Assembly (NCBI RefSeq): GCF_003123725.1 | Contig: NZ_QETA01000003.1 | Span: forward strand, 372,001 to 436,000 | Direction of reading: 5' to 3' | DNA length: 64,000 nt | Source: Corticimicrobacter populi | Lineage (GTDB): Bacteria > Pseudomonadota > Gammaproteobacteria > Burkholderiales > Burkholderiaceae_B | In this document: one piece after another, positions 41,247 to 50,041 of the stretch | Layout of the letters: each line of letters opens with the position of its first letter | Position numbering within the stretch: position 1 is the stretch's first letter | Notes under the pieces: model-generated | Database searches by the model: none | Told to the model about the DNA's origin: nothing | What the model saw: only the letters and a program-made list of their open reading frames with translations | Translations under genes and position numbers: made by a program

Positions 41247-43349
41247 ATGTCGCGCACACTGTTCGTCACCACCGCACTGCCCTATGCCAACGGTTCCTTC
41301 CATATCGGCCACATCATGGAATACATCCAGGCCGATATCTGGGTGCGCAGCATGCGGATGGCGGGACATACCGTACATTTCGTCGGAGCCGACGATGTCC
41401 ACGGGGCGCCCATCATGCTCAAGGCAGAGGCCGAGGGCATCACGCCCGAAGCACTGGTCGCCCGCTATGCGGCCGAACGGCCGATGTACCTCAACGGCTT
41501 CCACATCCGGTTCGATCACTGGCATACGACCCACTCGCCCGAGAACGTCGAACTGTCGGGCAGCATCTACCAGGCGCTCAAGGCAGCCGGCTTCATCGAA
41601 AGCCGCACCATCGAGCAGTTCTATGACCCGATCAAGGGTATGTTCCTGCCCGATCGCTATATCAAGGGCGAGTGCCCGCACTGCCATGCCCAGGATCAAT
41701 ACGGCGACGCCTGCGAGCAATGCAGCACGGTCTACAGCCCGACCGAGTTGATCAACCCCTATTCCACCATTACCCGCGCCACGCCGGTGCTGCGCCAGTC
41801 CGAGCACTTCTTCTTCAAACTGTCGGATCCGCGCTGCGTAGAGTTCCTGCAGGACTGGACCCGCGGTGACAATCGCCAGGGCAACAAGCGCCTGCAGGCC
41901 GAGGTCCTGGCCAAGACGCGCGAATGGCTGGGCAGCGGCGATGCCTCGGATGCCTCCATGGCTGACTGGGACATCTCGCGTGACGCCCCCTATTTCGGCA
42001 TCGAGATCCCCGATGCACCAGGCAAGTATTTCTACGTCTGGCTGGATGCCCCCGTCGGCTACCTGGCCTCGCTCAAGGCCTATTGCAACAAGGCCGGCCT
42101 GGATTTCGATGCCCTGCTGGCACCGGACAGTCCGACCGAGCAGGTTCATTTCATCGGCAAGGACATCGTCTACTTTCACGCTTTGTTCTGGCCCGCCATG
42201 CTCAAATTTTCAGGCCGCAAGGTGCCGGACGCGCTCAACGTGCACGGCTTCATCACTGTCAGTGGCGAAAAGATGTCCAAGAGCCGCGGCACCGGCATCT
42301 CGCCGTTGCGCTATCTCGAGATCGGCATGAATGCCGAATGGCTGCGCTACTACATCGCCGCCAAGCTCAACAGCCGCGTCGAAGACATCGATTTCAATCC
42401 CGATGACTTCGTGGCTCGCGTCAACAGCGACCTGGTGGGCAAATACGTCAACATTGCCAGCCGCGCCGCCAACTTCATCAGCAAGCACTTCGACGGCGAA
42501 GTCCGGGTGCATGGCGATACAGCCGCGCTGGCCGCGCACTGGCAGCAGGCCGCCGATCAGATCCGCGACCTGCTTGAGGCACGCGAATATGGCCGCGCCA
42601 TACGCGACATCATGGCGCATGCCGACCAGATCAACCAGGCCTTCGACACCGCGCAACCCTGGGTGCTGGCAAAGGGCTGGGCCGATGCCGACGAGGCCAC
42701 CCGCAACCAATTGCAGGATGTCTGCTCGCGCGCCCTGGCGGGTTTCAAGGCCCTGTCGGTCATGCTCACGCCGATCCTGCCCGCGCTGGGCGATCGCGTG
42801 GCACGCGAGCTGTTCGGCCGGCCAGAAGGCTTTGCCTGGCAGGATGCCGGCCAGTTGCCCAACCGGATCAGCCCCTTCAAGCACCTGATGCAGCGCGTCG
42901 ATCCCAAGCAGCTCGACCAGCTTTTCGAGATGCCATCCGGCAATACCGCCATCGGTGCGCCGGCACAGGAAGCGCAGGCTACCCTGCCCGGAGGGGCCGC
43001 CATCGAGCCGGACATCACCATCGACGACTTTGCCAAGGTCGACATGCGCATTGCCCGCATCGTCGAGTGCAAGGAAGTGGAAGGCTCCGACAAGCTGCTG
43101 CAGCTCACGCTGGACCTGGGCGAAGGCCGCCTGCGCAATATTTTCTCCGGCATCAAGTCAGCCTACAAGCCTGAAGATCTCGCCGGCAAACTGACCGTGG
43201 TCGTGGCCAACCTGGCTCCGCGCAAGATGCGCTTCGGCGTTTCGGAAGGCATGGTGCTGTCGGCGGCTCACGCCGACCGCAAGCAGGAACCCGGCCTGTA
43301 TGTGCTGGAACCCTGGCCCGGCGCACAGCCTGGTATGCGCATCGGCTGA
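41247..43349 (+). CDS. metG: Methionine--tRNA ligase
   Basis: The 700-residue class I synthetase is of the zinc-containing, C-terminally extended type. It has FHIGH (19-22), a zinc knuckle around [17 protein letters not shown] (about 142-158), KMSKS at about 340-345, the anticodon-binding helical domain and a C-terminal EMAPII/Trbp111-like OB domain (about 590-700; [24 protein letters not shown]) used for dimerisation and tRNA binding. A bidirectional terminator follows. Confidence 0.97.
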   Translation: MSRTLFVTTALPYANGSFHIGHIMEYIQADIWVRSMRMAGHTVHFVGADDVHGAPIMLKAEAEGITPEALVARYAAERPMYLNGFHIRFDHWHTTHSPENVELSGSIYQALKAAGFIESRTIEQFYDPIKGMFLPDRYIKGECPHCHAQDQYGDACEQCSTVYSPTELINPYSTITRATPVLRQSEHFFFKLSDPRCVEFLQDWTRGDNRQGNKRLQAEVLAKTREWLGSGDASDASMADWDISRDAPYFGIEIPDAPGKYFYVWLDAPVGYLASLKAYCNKAGLDFDALLAPDSPTEQVHFIGKDIVYFHALFWPAMLKFSGRKVPDALNVHGFITVSGEKMSKSRGTGISPLRYLEIGMNAEWLRYYIAAKLNSRVEDIDFNPDDFVARVNSDLVGKYVNIASRAANFISKHFDGEVRVHGDTAALAAHWQQAADQIRDLLEAREYGRAIRDIMAHADQINQAFDTAQPWVLAKGWADADEATRNQLQDVCSRALAGFKALSVMLTPILPALGDRVARELFGRPEGFAWQDAGQLPNRISPFKHLMQRVDPKQLDQLFEMPSGNTAIGAPAQEAQATLPGGAAIEPDITIDDFAKVDMRIARIVECKEVEGSDKLLQLTLDLGEGRLRNIFSGIKSAYKPEDLAGKLTVVVANLAPRKMRFGVSEGMVLSAAHADRKQEPGLYVLEPWPGAQPGMRIG

Positions 43350-43396
43350 CGGATTCCTCCAGGCCGGATATCTACCTGGTCTTCACATCACCAGGC

Positions 43397-43430
43397 AAAA
43401 CGCCCCCGGAGAATTCCTGGGGCGTTTTTT
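43397..43430. terminator. Bidirectional terminator metG / tetR
   Basis: AAAACGCCCC and GGGGCGTTTTTT flank an inner GGA/TCC stem (GGAGAATTCC). The T run serves metG; the A run on the left gives Ts for the opposite strand and the tetR gene. It overlaps the tetR stop codon by one base. Confidence 0.85.
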
Positions 43431-43999
43431 CATGCCTGCGTGTTCTGTATCTGCGCCAATGCCTGCTGGCGGCAGGCAACCAGGATTTCATCTGACAATG
43501 CAGACGTGTCAGGGCACGCACGCGACAGCACCAATGCCCCCACAACCTGTGCCAGCAGTGCCAGTATCCGGGTGCGATCATGGGGCAGTGCCTGCCCTGC
43601 CAGCTTATCGCCAAGCGCCTGTACCAGGGTTTCGATGCCATGGCTGAACGTATTCCTGACGTCCTCGCCCTGCCGTGCGGCATCCCCCCCCAGTCCGGCC
43701 ATCGTGCACCCAGGACCTCGCGCATCCCGGTGCGCCCTGGAGAGATAGCCTTCGACAAACTGAATCATATCGAGTCCCTGCAGTTGCCTGACTGACTGTT
43801 CAAGGCCACAGGCAGCAGACTCGGCCATCAATGCAGACTTGGAAGAGAACTGTTTGTAAAAGCCGCCATGCGTCAAGCCAGCGGCCGCCGTCAGTTCGAC
43901 CACCCCCACCCCGTCGTAACCACGCTCGCGGAACAGCAGGGATGCAGCATCTACAACCCGCTGCCGGTTTTCCTGTGCCTGCGCCTTGCTGACTTTCAT
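43430..43999 (-). CDS. TetR/AcrR-family repressor (NemR-like context)
   Basis: The 189-residue product has an N-terminal helix-turn-helix (about 28-50; GVGVVELTAAAGLTHGGFYKQF) and an all-helical ligand domain with Cys64 and Cys98 (GPGCTMAGLGGDAARQ). GGFYKQFSSK and GCTMAGL are typical of the LmrA/YxaF/NemR-like group, some of which sense electrophiles through cysteine. It is divergent from an SDR-oxidoreductase/old yellow enzyme pair, and two matching inverted repeats lie between. It probably represses both units; the inducer is inferred to be a reactive carbonyl or quinone. Confidence 0.88.
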   Translation of the reverse strand: MKVSKAQAQENRQRVVDAASLLFRERGYDGVGVVELTAAAGLTHGGFYKQFSSKSALMAESAACGLEQSVRQLQGLDMIQFVEGYLSRAHRDARGPGCTMAGLGGDAARQGEDVRNTFSHGIETLVQALGDKLAGQALPHDRTRILALLAQVVGALVLSRACPDTSALSDEILVACRQQALAQIQNTQA

Positions 44000-44012
44000 G
44001 TTCCAGTCCTCT

Positions 44013-44030
44013 TTATGATTTCATTCATAA
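44013..44030. promoter_or_regulatory. Putative TetR operator 1
   Basis: TTATGATTTCATTCATAA is a perfect inverted repeat TTATGA-N6-TCATAA, 14 bases upstream of the tetR start. It shares ATGA-N6-TCAT spacing with operator 2 and matches it at 13 of 18 positions. Confidence 0.6.
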
Positions 44031-44040
44031 TCAAAAAATC

Positions 44041-44072
44041 TTGACATCAATTATGATGACCATCATCATTAT
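44041..44072 (+). promoter_or_regulatory. Promoter of SDR-OYE operon overlapped by putative operator 2
   Basis: TTGACA at 44041-44046 is a consensus -35. CATCAT (44064-44069, spacer 17) or CATTAT (44067-44072, spacer 20) may act as -10. ATGATGACCATCAT at 44053-44066, a perfect ATGATG-AC-CATCAT palindrome, sits between them, the classical place for a repressor. Confidence 0.6.
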
Positions 44073-44140
44073 ATCGCACGTCATCTCAACACAGACACGC
44101 ATGGCAAGTGATAAGCCTCCATGCCATCACGAGGAACTTC

Positions 44141-44929
44141 ATGACTACATTACCCTCCGTCCTGATCACCGGCGCATCCAGCGGCATCGGGGCTGTTTAT
44201 GCCAAACGCTTTGCGAGCCGGGGACACGATCTCGTCCTGGTCGCCCGAGACCAGGCACGCCTGCAGACACTGGCCACGGCGCTTGCCCGAACACACCAGG
44301 TCGCCGTCGATGTCCTGCCAGCCGATCTGACCATTCACCAGGAACTGGCGACCGTAGAAGACCGGCTCCGTTCCGATCGCCGCATTGGCATCCTCGTCAA
44401 CAACGCCGGCCTGCCACAAGCGGGGGGCTTCCTGCAGCAGGACACTGCCGGCATCGACAGGCTCATCGGCCTCAACATCACGGCACTCACACGCCTGTCG
44501 GCGGCCATCGCACCGCGGCTGGCCGAGGCGGGAACCGGTGCCATCATCAATATCGGCTCGGTCGTCGGCCTGGCACCGGAATTCGGCATGACGCTCTATG
44601 GAGCCACCAAGGCCTACGTGCTGCTGCTGTCGCAGGGCCTGCAGCAGGAACTGGGGCCCAAGGGCATCCAGATACAGGCTGTGCTGCCTGCCGCCACGCG
44701 GACGGCTATCTGGGACAAGGCCGGTATCGATATCGATACCGTGACCGATATCATGGAGGTCGATGAACTGGTCGATGCGGCGCTGGTCGGTTTCGACCGG
44801 CACGAGCCGGTCACCATTCCACCGCTCCAGGATGCCGCGCACTGGAACGCCCTGGACACCGCACGCCTGGCTCTGCTGGGCGATCTCGATCAAAGCCATG
44901 CCGCACAACGTTATCGCAGCGCCTCCTGA
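44141..44929 (+). CDS. Short-chain dehydrogenase/reductase
   Basis: The 262-residue classical SDR has the cofactor motif TGASSGIG (10-17), NNAG, the active-site Ser in NIGSVVG and the YGATKAY catalytic Tyr/Lys (about 153/157). The NADP(H) or NAD(H) preference and substrate are unclear. GAGG lies just before the ATG. It is the first gene of a two-gene unit with an old yellow enzyme, under the divergent TetR repressor. Confidence 0.9.
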   Translation: MTTLPSVLITGASSGIGAVYAKRFASRGHDLVLVARDQARLQTLATALARTHQVAVDVLPADLTIHQELATVEDRLRSDRRIGILVNNAGLPQAGGFLQQDTAGIDRLIGLNITALTRLSAAIAPRLAEAGTGAIINIGSVVGLAPEFGMTLYGATKAYVLLLSQGLQQELGPKGIQIQAVLPAATRTAIWDKAGIDIDTVTDIMEVDELVDAALVGFDRHEPVTIPPLQDAAHWNALDTARLALLGDLDQSHAAQRYRSAS

Positions 44930-44944
44930 ACACAGCAAGGAAAC

Positions 44945-46063
44945 ATGATGTCCAACACAATCCTTTTCAGTCCCTTCACCGTCAACGGACTGACCCTGCC
45001 CAACCGTTTCGTGATGGCCCCCATGACGCGAGCCATGGCGCAGGACGGCATACCGGCAGAAAAACAGGCTGAGTATTACCGCCGTCGCGCAGCAGGCGGC
45101 GTCGGCCTGATCCTGACCGAAGGCACCGTCATTGATCGTCCGGCATCACGCAACGATCCGGGCATCCCTTTTTTCCATGGTCCGGCGGCCCTGGCCGGCT
45201 GGGAACATGTCGCCCAGGCGGTGCATGCGGCCGGCGGCCGCATTGGCCCGCAACTATGGCATACCGGCTCCACCCGCAGCATGGGTACCAACTGGGTACC
45301 CGAGGCCCCGGTTGAAAGCCCTTCGGGACTGGTTGGCCCCGACGATCCACGCGGCGTCGCGATGACTGAAGAAGACATTGCCGACACGGTCGCCGCCTTC
45401 GCCAAGGCGGCCGCCAGCGCACGGCAACTGGGATTCGATCTCGTCGAATTGCATGGTGCCCACGGCTACCTGATCGACCAGTTCTTCTGGCAGGGCACCA
45501 ACCTGCGGCATGATGCATTCGGCGGTGCCACGATTGCAGAGAGATCACGCTTTGCTGCCAGTGCCATACGGGCGGTGCGTCAGGCAGTCGGGTCGGACTT
45601 TCCTCTTGCCCTGCGCGTCAGTCAATGGAAGCAGCAGGATTACACCGCCCGCAATGCCTGCTCGCCCGAGGAGATGACTGCATGGCTGCAACCGCTGGTA
45701 GAAGCGGGCGTCGATATCCTGCACTGCTCGCAACGGCGTTTCTGGGAACCGGAGTTCCCGGAACTGGATGGCGAGCAAGGCCTGAACTTTGCCGGCTGGG
45801 CCAAGAAACTCACTGGCGCAGCCACCATCAGCGTAGGCTCAGTCGGGCTGTCCGATGATTTCTTCAGCGCCTTTGGTGGTCAGGGCTCCCATGCCACCAC
45901 ACTGCAGGGCAACCTGGCTGCGCGTATCGAGCAAGGCGAATTTGACCTGATTGCCATCGGCCGCGTATTGATTTCCGACGCCGACTGGGTCAACAAGGTC
46001 CGGGATGAACGCACCCAGGAACTGGCAGGCTTCAAGGCAACAGACCTGGCCACACTCGACTGA
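44945..46063 (+). CDS. Old yellow enzyme family alkene reductase (NemA-like)
   Basis: The 372-residue FMN-dependent TIM-barrel reductase starts NTILFSPFTVNGLTLPNRFVMAPMTRAMA, with ELHGAHGYLIDQFFWQGTNLRHDAFGG, the characteristic OYE segment, and a C-terminal FMN phosphate site (LIAIGRVLISDADWVNKV). Members reduce electrophilic alkenes, N-ethylmaleimide or nitro compounds. Two ATGs are adjacent (44945, 44948); the second has better spacing from AAGGA. It lies 15 bp after the SDR gene. Confidence 0.92.
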   Translation: MMSNTILFSPFTVNGLTLPNRFVMAPMTRAMAQDGIPAEKQAEYYRRRAAGGVGLILTEGTVIDRPASRNDPGIPFFHGPAALAGWEHVAQAVHAAGGRIGPQLWHTGSTRSMGTNWVPEAPVESPSGLVGPDDPRGVAMTEEDIADTVAAFAKAAASARQLGFDLVELHGAHGYLIDQFFWQGTNLRHDAFGGATIAERSRFAASAIRAVRQAVGSDFPLALRVSQWKQQDYTARNACSPEEMTAWLQPLVEAGVDILHCSQRRFWEPEFPELDGEQGLNFAGWAKKLTGAATISVGSVGLSDDFFSAFGGQGSHATTLQGNLAARIEQGEFDLIAIGRVLISDADWVNKVRDERTQELAGFKATDLATLD

Positions 46064-46130
46064 CACACGCACCGCCGCTGGCGGCTGCTTTCAACACAGC
46101 TTCTCTGACCAGACTGCTCTGGCCGATACA

Positions 46131-46156
46131 GCCTGGCATATGCACCTATGCCAGGC
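46131..46156. terminator. Perfect hairpin downstream of old yellow enzyme gene
   Basis: GCCTGGCATA and TATGCCAGGC form a perfect 10-bp stem with loop TGCACC, 67 bp past the stop codon. No T run follows. It separates the oxidoreductase operon from the nrdD promoter. Confidence 0.5.
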
Positions 46157-46248
46157 ATCCCTTCCCCAACGCCTCCCCCTGAACCTCATTTCCTGCTGTG
46201 TATCCAGCACCCGCAGAAACATCCTGTTTCCTCTACTCTCCCCATTGT

Positions 46249-46291
46249 TTAACCAATATCAAGGTATCCGTCCGGCCAAAAGGACTATGCT
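46249..46291 (+). promoter_or_regulatory. FNR-like site and -10 of the nrdD operon
   Basis: TTAACCAATATCAA (46249-46262) matches the FNR consensus at 8 of 10 defined positions with a perfect right half ATCAA. TATGCT at 46286-46291 is a plausible -10; the implied start near 46297 puts the FNR-like site at about -41.5, the class II position. Anaerobic activation of class III reductase genes by FNR is known in E. coli; here it is inferred. Confidence 0.5.
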
Positions 46292-46296
46292 CCACA

Positions 46297-46341
46297 CACT
46301 ACATATAGATCAAAACCTCAAATACACCACTATATATAGAA
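46297..46341. promoter_or_regulatory. Pair of NrdR-box-like sequences upstream of nrdD
   Basis: CACTACATATAGAT (46297-46310) and CACTATATATAGAA (46328-46341) both fit the NrdR box pattern (CACwATATATwG-like). Their starts are 31 bp apart, about three helical turns, the usual spacing of paired NrdR boxes. The second ends directly before the ribosome site. NrdR represses ribonucleotide reductase operons in most bacteria when dATP is high. Confidence 0.75.
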
Positions 46342-46351
46342 TGGAGCACGC

Positions 46352-48172
46352 ATGACTACGCACCGATTCCTTGCCGGAGCCATTCTTCCGACCATCCTCC
46401 CGCTGCATACGCGCAAGCACCCTGCAGCCAACGATCCCATAGACACGATGAATGCATTGAATACCGCCGTCGCCCCTGCCGTCGAAGTCGGCAGCACCAT
46501 GAATGAATACCTCAACCGGCACGACTGGCGCATCAATGCCAACGCCAACCAGGGCTATTCGCTGGGCGGACTGATCCTGAATGTCTCGGGCAAGGTCGTG
46601 GCCAACTACTGGCTGAGCCACATCTACCCCGAAGCCATCGGCCAGGCACATCGACAGGCAGATCTGCACATCCACGATCTGGACGTGTTCGCCGGCTACT
46701 GCGCAGGCTGGTCACTGCGCACCCTGCTGCACGAAGGCCTCAACGGCGTGCCGGGCAAGGTCGAGGCTGCACCGCCCAAGCACCTGTCGAGCGCAGTCGG
46801 CCAGATCGTCAACTTCCTGGGTACGCTGCAGAATGAATGGGCCGGCGCACAGGCGTTCAGTTCGTTCGACACCTATATGGCCCCCTTCATCCGCAAGGAC
46901 AATCTGCCGTATGCCGAAGTGCTGCAGTGCATCCAGGAGCTGATCTACAACCTGAACGTCCCCTCGCGCTGGGGCACGCAGACTCCGTTTACCAATCTGA
47001 CCTTCGACTGGGTCTGCCCGGAAGACCTGCGCGAACAGGTGCCGGTCATCGGTGGCGAGACGATGTCCTTCCAGTACGGCGACCTGCAGGCCGAGATGGA
47101 CATGATCAACCAGGCCTATATCGAGGTCATGATGAAGGGCGATGCCAAGGGGCGCGCCTTTACCTTTCCCATTCCCACCTACAACATCACGCGTGATTTC
47201 GATTGGCACAGCCCCAATGCCGACCGCCTGTTCGAGATGACGGCACGCTATGGCCTGCCGTATTTCCAGAATTTCATCAATTCGGAACTCGAGCCCAACA
47301 TGATCCGCTCGATGTGCTGCCGCCTGCAGCTCGATCTGCGCGAGCTGCTCAAGCGGGGCAACGGACTGTTCGGTTCGGCCGAGCAGACGGGCTCGCTGGG
47401 CGTGGTGACGGTCAATTGCGCCCGCCTGGGCCACCTCCATGCCGGTGACGAAGCTGGACTGATCCGCCGCCTCGACGAACTGCTGGAACTGGGCAAGGTC
47501 AGCCTGGAGATCAAGCGCGAAGTCATCCAGCAGCATATGGATGATGGACTGTTTCCCTATACCCGGCGCTATCTGGGCACATTGCGCAATCACTTCTCGA
47601 CACTGGGCGTAAACGGCATCAACGAGATGATCCGCAATTTCACGCACGACGAACACGACCTCACGACGCCCTGGGGCCACGCCTTTGCGGTACGCCTGCT
47701 GGATCACGTACGTGCCCGCATGGTCGAATTTCAGGAAGAAACCGGCCACCTGTACAACCTGGAAGCCACGCCGGCCGAAGGCACCACTTACCGCTTTGCC
47801 AAGGAAGACCGCAAGCGCTGGCCCGAGATCCTGCAGGCCGGTACCAGCGACATGCCTTACTACACCAACTCGTCGCAATTGCCTGTCGGCTTCACCGACG
47901 ATCCGTTCGAGGCACTTGAGCGCCAGGACGAGCTACAGCGCAAATACACTGGCGGCACAGTCCTGCACCTTTACATGACCGAAGCGCTGTCCTCGGCCGA
48001 CGCCTGCCGTACGCTGGTGCAACGTGCGCTGGGCCGCTTCCGGCTGCCCTACATCACCGTGACCCCGACGTTCTCGATCTGTCCCAAGCATGGCTATCTG
48101 TCGGGACATCACGAATTCTGCCCTAAGTGCGATGCCGAACTGATGGCGCAGAAACAGGAACACCTGCACTGA
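46352..48172 (+). CDS. nrdD: Anaerobic ribonucleoside-triphosphate reductase, large part (lacks glycyl-radical segment)
   Basis: The 606-residue catalytic polypeptide of class III ribonucleotide reductase reduces NTPs to dNTPs without oxygen. It has the ten-stranded barrel segments (NQGYSLGGLILNVSG, HIHDLD, SRWGTQTPFTNLTFDW), the probable thiyl-radical cysteine in SMCCRLQLD (Cys322/323) and the C-terminal zinc site C577-H580-C590-C593 (ICPKHGYLSG, FCPKCDAEL). It lacks the N-terminal ATP cone found in longer NrdDs. It stops 13 residues after the zinc site, before the glycyl-radical loop, which is encoded by the next gene. GGAG precedes the ATG. Confidence 0.93.
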   Translation: MTTHRFLAGAILPTILPLHTRKHPAANDPIDTMNALNTAVAPAVEVGSTMNEYLNRHDWRINANANQGYSLGGLILNVSGKVVANYWLSHIYPEAIGQAHRQADLHIHDLDVFAGYCAGWSLRTLLHEGLNGVPGKVEAAPPKHLSSAVGQIVNFLGTLQNEWAGAQAFSSFDTYMAPFIRKDNLPYAEVLQCIQELIYNLNVPSRWGTQTPFTNLTFDWVCPEDLREQVPVIGGETMSFQYGDLQAEMDMINQAYIEVMMKGDAKGRAFTFPIPTYNITRDFDWHSPNADRLFEMTARYGLPYFQNFINSELEPNMIRSMCCRLQLDLRELLKRGNGLFGSAEQTGSLGVVTVNCARLGHLHAGDEAGLIRRLDELLELGKVSLEIKREVIQQHMDDGLFPYTRRYLGTLRNHFSTLGVNGINEMIRNFTHDEHDLTTPWGHAFAVRLLDHVRARMVEFQEETGHLYNLEATPAEGTTYRFAKEDRKRWPEILQAGTSDMPYYTNSSQLPVGFTDDPFEALERQDELQRKYTGGTVLHLYMTEALSSADACRTLVQRALGRFRLPYITVTPTFSICPKHGYLSGHHEFCPKCDAELMAQKQEHLH

Positions 48173-48222
48173 CTGCGCAGGCGCTTTACCAAAACCTTTT
48201 GAAATTTCAAGGAACTACCGAT

Positions 48223-48438
48223 ATGTCTACTCATACCGACACCCCCGTCAAGGCTCAGGCTGCCCATCCCGTGCTGGACAACGCAGAGCGCCAACGTTGC
48301 GAAATCTGGACCCGCGTGATGGGTTACCACCGCCCGGTTGAGTCGTTCAATATCGGCAAGCAAGGTGAATTCCACGAGCGCCAGTTCTTTGTCGAGCCCA
48401 GCCAGGCCGGCCGCGCCCAAGTACGAGCACACGCATGA
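48223..48438 (+). CDS. Separate glycyl-radical subunit of anaerobic ribonucleotide reductase
   Basis: The 71-residue product has, after a polar leader of about 25 residues, RQRCEIWTRVMGYHRPVE and FNIGKQGEFHERQFF. This is the extreme C-terminal segment of NrdD proteins, in which the Gly of RVMGY (Gly34 here) carries the radical. The gene is in a different frame from nrdD, starts 50 bp after its stop, has its own AAGGA nine bases before the ATG, and overlaps nrdG by four bases (ATGA). It therefore looks like a real gene, not a frameshift remnant. It should associate with the large protein to make an active enzyme; NrdG would activate it. Confidence 0.85.
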   Translation: MSTHTDTPVKAQAAHPVLDNAERQRCEIWTRVMGYHRPVESFNIGKQGEFHERQFFVEPSQAGRAQVRAHA

Positions 48439-49217
48439 TATCCGACCGTCCGGCCTGCGCCACCGCCCCTGCCACTGCCGAGCGGCCTGTCGTCTGGCCC
48501 GGACGGTCGCATCTGCGCCCTGATCGCGTACTCAAGATCGGTGGGCTGACGCCGTTCAGCGCGACCGATTATCCAGGTCACTTGTCTGCCGTGATTTTCG
48601 TGCAGGGCTGTCCGTGGCGTTGCCACTATTGCCACAACCCGCACCTGCAGCCGCGCACCCGCCACAGCCCGCTATCGTGGCCCGATCTGCGTGATTGGCT
48701 GGAACGGCGGCGCGGCCTGCTGGATGCAGTCGTATTCTGTGGTGGCGAACCGCTGATGGATCCCATGCTGCCCGAAGCCGTGCTCGAAGCCAAGGCCATG
48801 GGTTTCAAGATTGCCTTGCACAGCGGGGGTTCGTACCCTGCCCCGCTGCGAAAAATCCTGCCATATCTGGACTGGATAGGTTTGGATATCAAGACCGGTT
48901 TCGACGATTACGCCGATATCACCTGCATTCCCAAAAGCGGCGATCCCGTGCGGGACAGTCTGACCCACATGCTGCAAAGTGGTGTCAGCTACGAATGCCG
49001 GACCACGATTCATCCAGACCTGCACAACGATGCCGGCATCCTGGCCCTGGCCCGGCAACTGGCTGCCTACGGCGTACAACATTACGCCCTGCAGCGCTTC
49101 CGACCTGACGGCTGCGACAACGATGCACTCAAGGCCACCATGTATGCGGGCACGTTCCCATCATCGGATACGCTGGCGGAAATTGCCTGCCTGTTTCCGG
49201 ATTTTGTAGTGCGTTGA
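48435..49217 (+). CDS. nrdG: Anaerobic ribonucleotide reductase activating protein
   Basis: The 260-residue radical SAM activase has the cluster motif C59-C63-C66 (FVQGCPWRCHYCHNP). GGEPLMDPMLPEAV is the SAM-contacting GGEP motif. It generates the glycyl radical by SAM cleavage. It is longer than E. coli NrdG, with an N-terminal extension of about 35 residues. It starts within the stop codon of the glycyl-radical gene, so the radical-bearing subunit and its activase are translationally coupled. Confidence 0.93.
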   Translation: MISDRPACATAPATAERPVVWPGRSHLRPDRVLKIGGLTPFSATDYPGHLSAVIFVQGCPWRCHYCHNPHLQPRTRHSPLSWPDLRDWLERRRGLLDAVVFCGGEPLMDPMLPEAVLEAKAMGFKIALHSGGSYPAPLRKILPYLDWIGLDIKTGFDDYADITCIPKSGDPVRDSLTHMLQSGVSYECRTTIHPDLHNDAGILALARQLAAYGVQHYALQRFRPDGCDNDALKATMYAGTFPSSDTLAEIACLFPDFVVR

Positions 49218-49232
49218 TTGAGATAGCGTGAA

Positions 49233-49967
49233 TCAGCGAGATGGTGCCAACGCGGCATCAAGCGTCTCGCGCTCGTCGAAAACAAAGCAGTTGCCCTGGT
49301 AGGACTGGCCGCCTGCCAACTCGAAATACTTGAGAATGCCCCCCTCGAGCTGGTAGACATTTTCCATGCCGATTTCCTGCATGTAGATCACTGCCTTTTC
49401 GCAGCGGATACCGCCCGTGCAGAAACCGACCACGGTCTTGCCCTCGAACTCGGCCCGGTGTGCCTGCAGGGCCTCGGGGAACTGCGAGAATTTTTCGAGC
49501 CGCCAGTCCACGGCCCCTTCGAACGTGCCGGCATCGACCTCGAAATCATTGCGGGTATCGAGCATGACGACCTCGCGACCAGCGTCGTCCTGGCCTGCTG
49601 CCAGCCAGCGCGCCAGCGTCGGTGCATCGACCACCGGGGCACGGCCATTTTCAGGACGGATAGAAGGATGATTCATGCGGATGATTTCGCGCTTGATTTT
49701 GACCAGCATCTTGCCGAACGGCTGCGTATCCGACCAGCTGTACTTGGGCTCCATATCGGCAAAGCGGGCATCACTGCGCAGCCATGACACGAAAGCATCC
49801 AGTGCGTCCTGAGCCCCGGCCAGGAACAGGTTGATGCCTTCCTCGGCCAGCAGGATCGTGCCCTTGAGACCATGCTGGAGAGTATGTTCGAGCAGGGTTT
49901 CGCGCAAAGCAGGCAGGTCGCCGAGTGTGATGAATTTATAGGCGGAAATATTGACGACGGAAGACAC
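49233..49967 (-). CDS. trhO: tRNA uridine(34) hydroxylase TrhO (rhodanese family)
   Basis: The 244-residue YceA/TrhO family protein makes 5-hydroxyuridine at tRNA wobble position 34 using oxygen. An N-terminal ferredoxin-like part ([21 protein letters not shown]) is followed by a rhodanese domain with catalytic Cys183 in [13 protein letters not shown]. coli TrhO is about 350 residues; the product here ends soon after the rhodanese domain ([20 protein letters not shown]), so the C-terminal cysteine-rich part is missing, a shorter version. It converges on nrdG with only 15 bp between stops. Confidence 0.9.
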   Translation of the reverse strand: MSSVVNISAYKFITLGDLPALRETLLEHTLQHGLKGTILLAEEGINLFLAGAQDALDAFVSWLRSDARFADMEPKYSWSDTQPFGKMLVKIKREIIRMNHPSIRPENGRAPVVDAPTLARWLAAGQDDAGREVVMLDTRNDFEVDAGTFEGAVDWRLEKFSQFPEALQAHRAEFEGKTVVGFCTGGIRCEKAVIYMQEIGMENVYQLEGGILKYFELAGGQSYQGNCFVFDERETLDAALAPSR

Positions 49968-50041
49968 GGATGCACAGCCGGAAATTGACGATGCCCCATT
50001 TTATGCCAGAGGCACCACCACGCCCGCATGCACCGCAGAAT

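Noticed and set aside
48127-48222. Upstream extension of the glycyl-radical gene into the nrdD 3' end
   Set aside because: The sequence there is a shadow of the nrdD frame; a good AAGGA ribosome site supports the start at 48223.
48160-48230. Sequencing frameshift explanation for split nrdD
   Set aside because: Not fully excluded, but the 50-bp gap, the second gene's own ribosome site and start, and clean overlap with nrdG make a single indel an unlikely cause.
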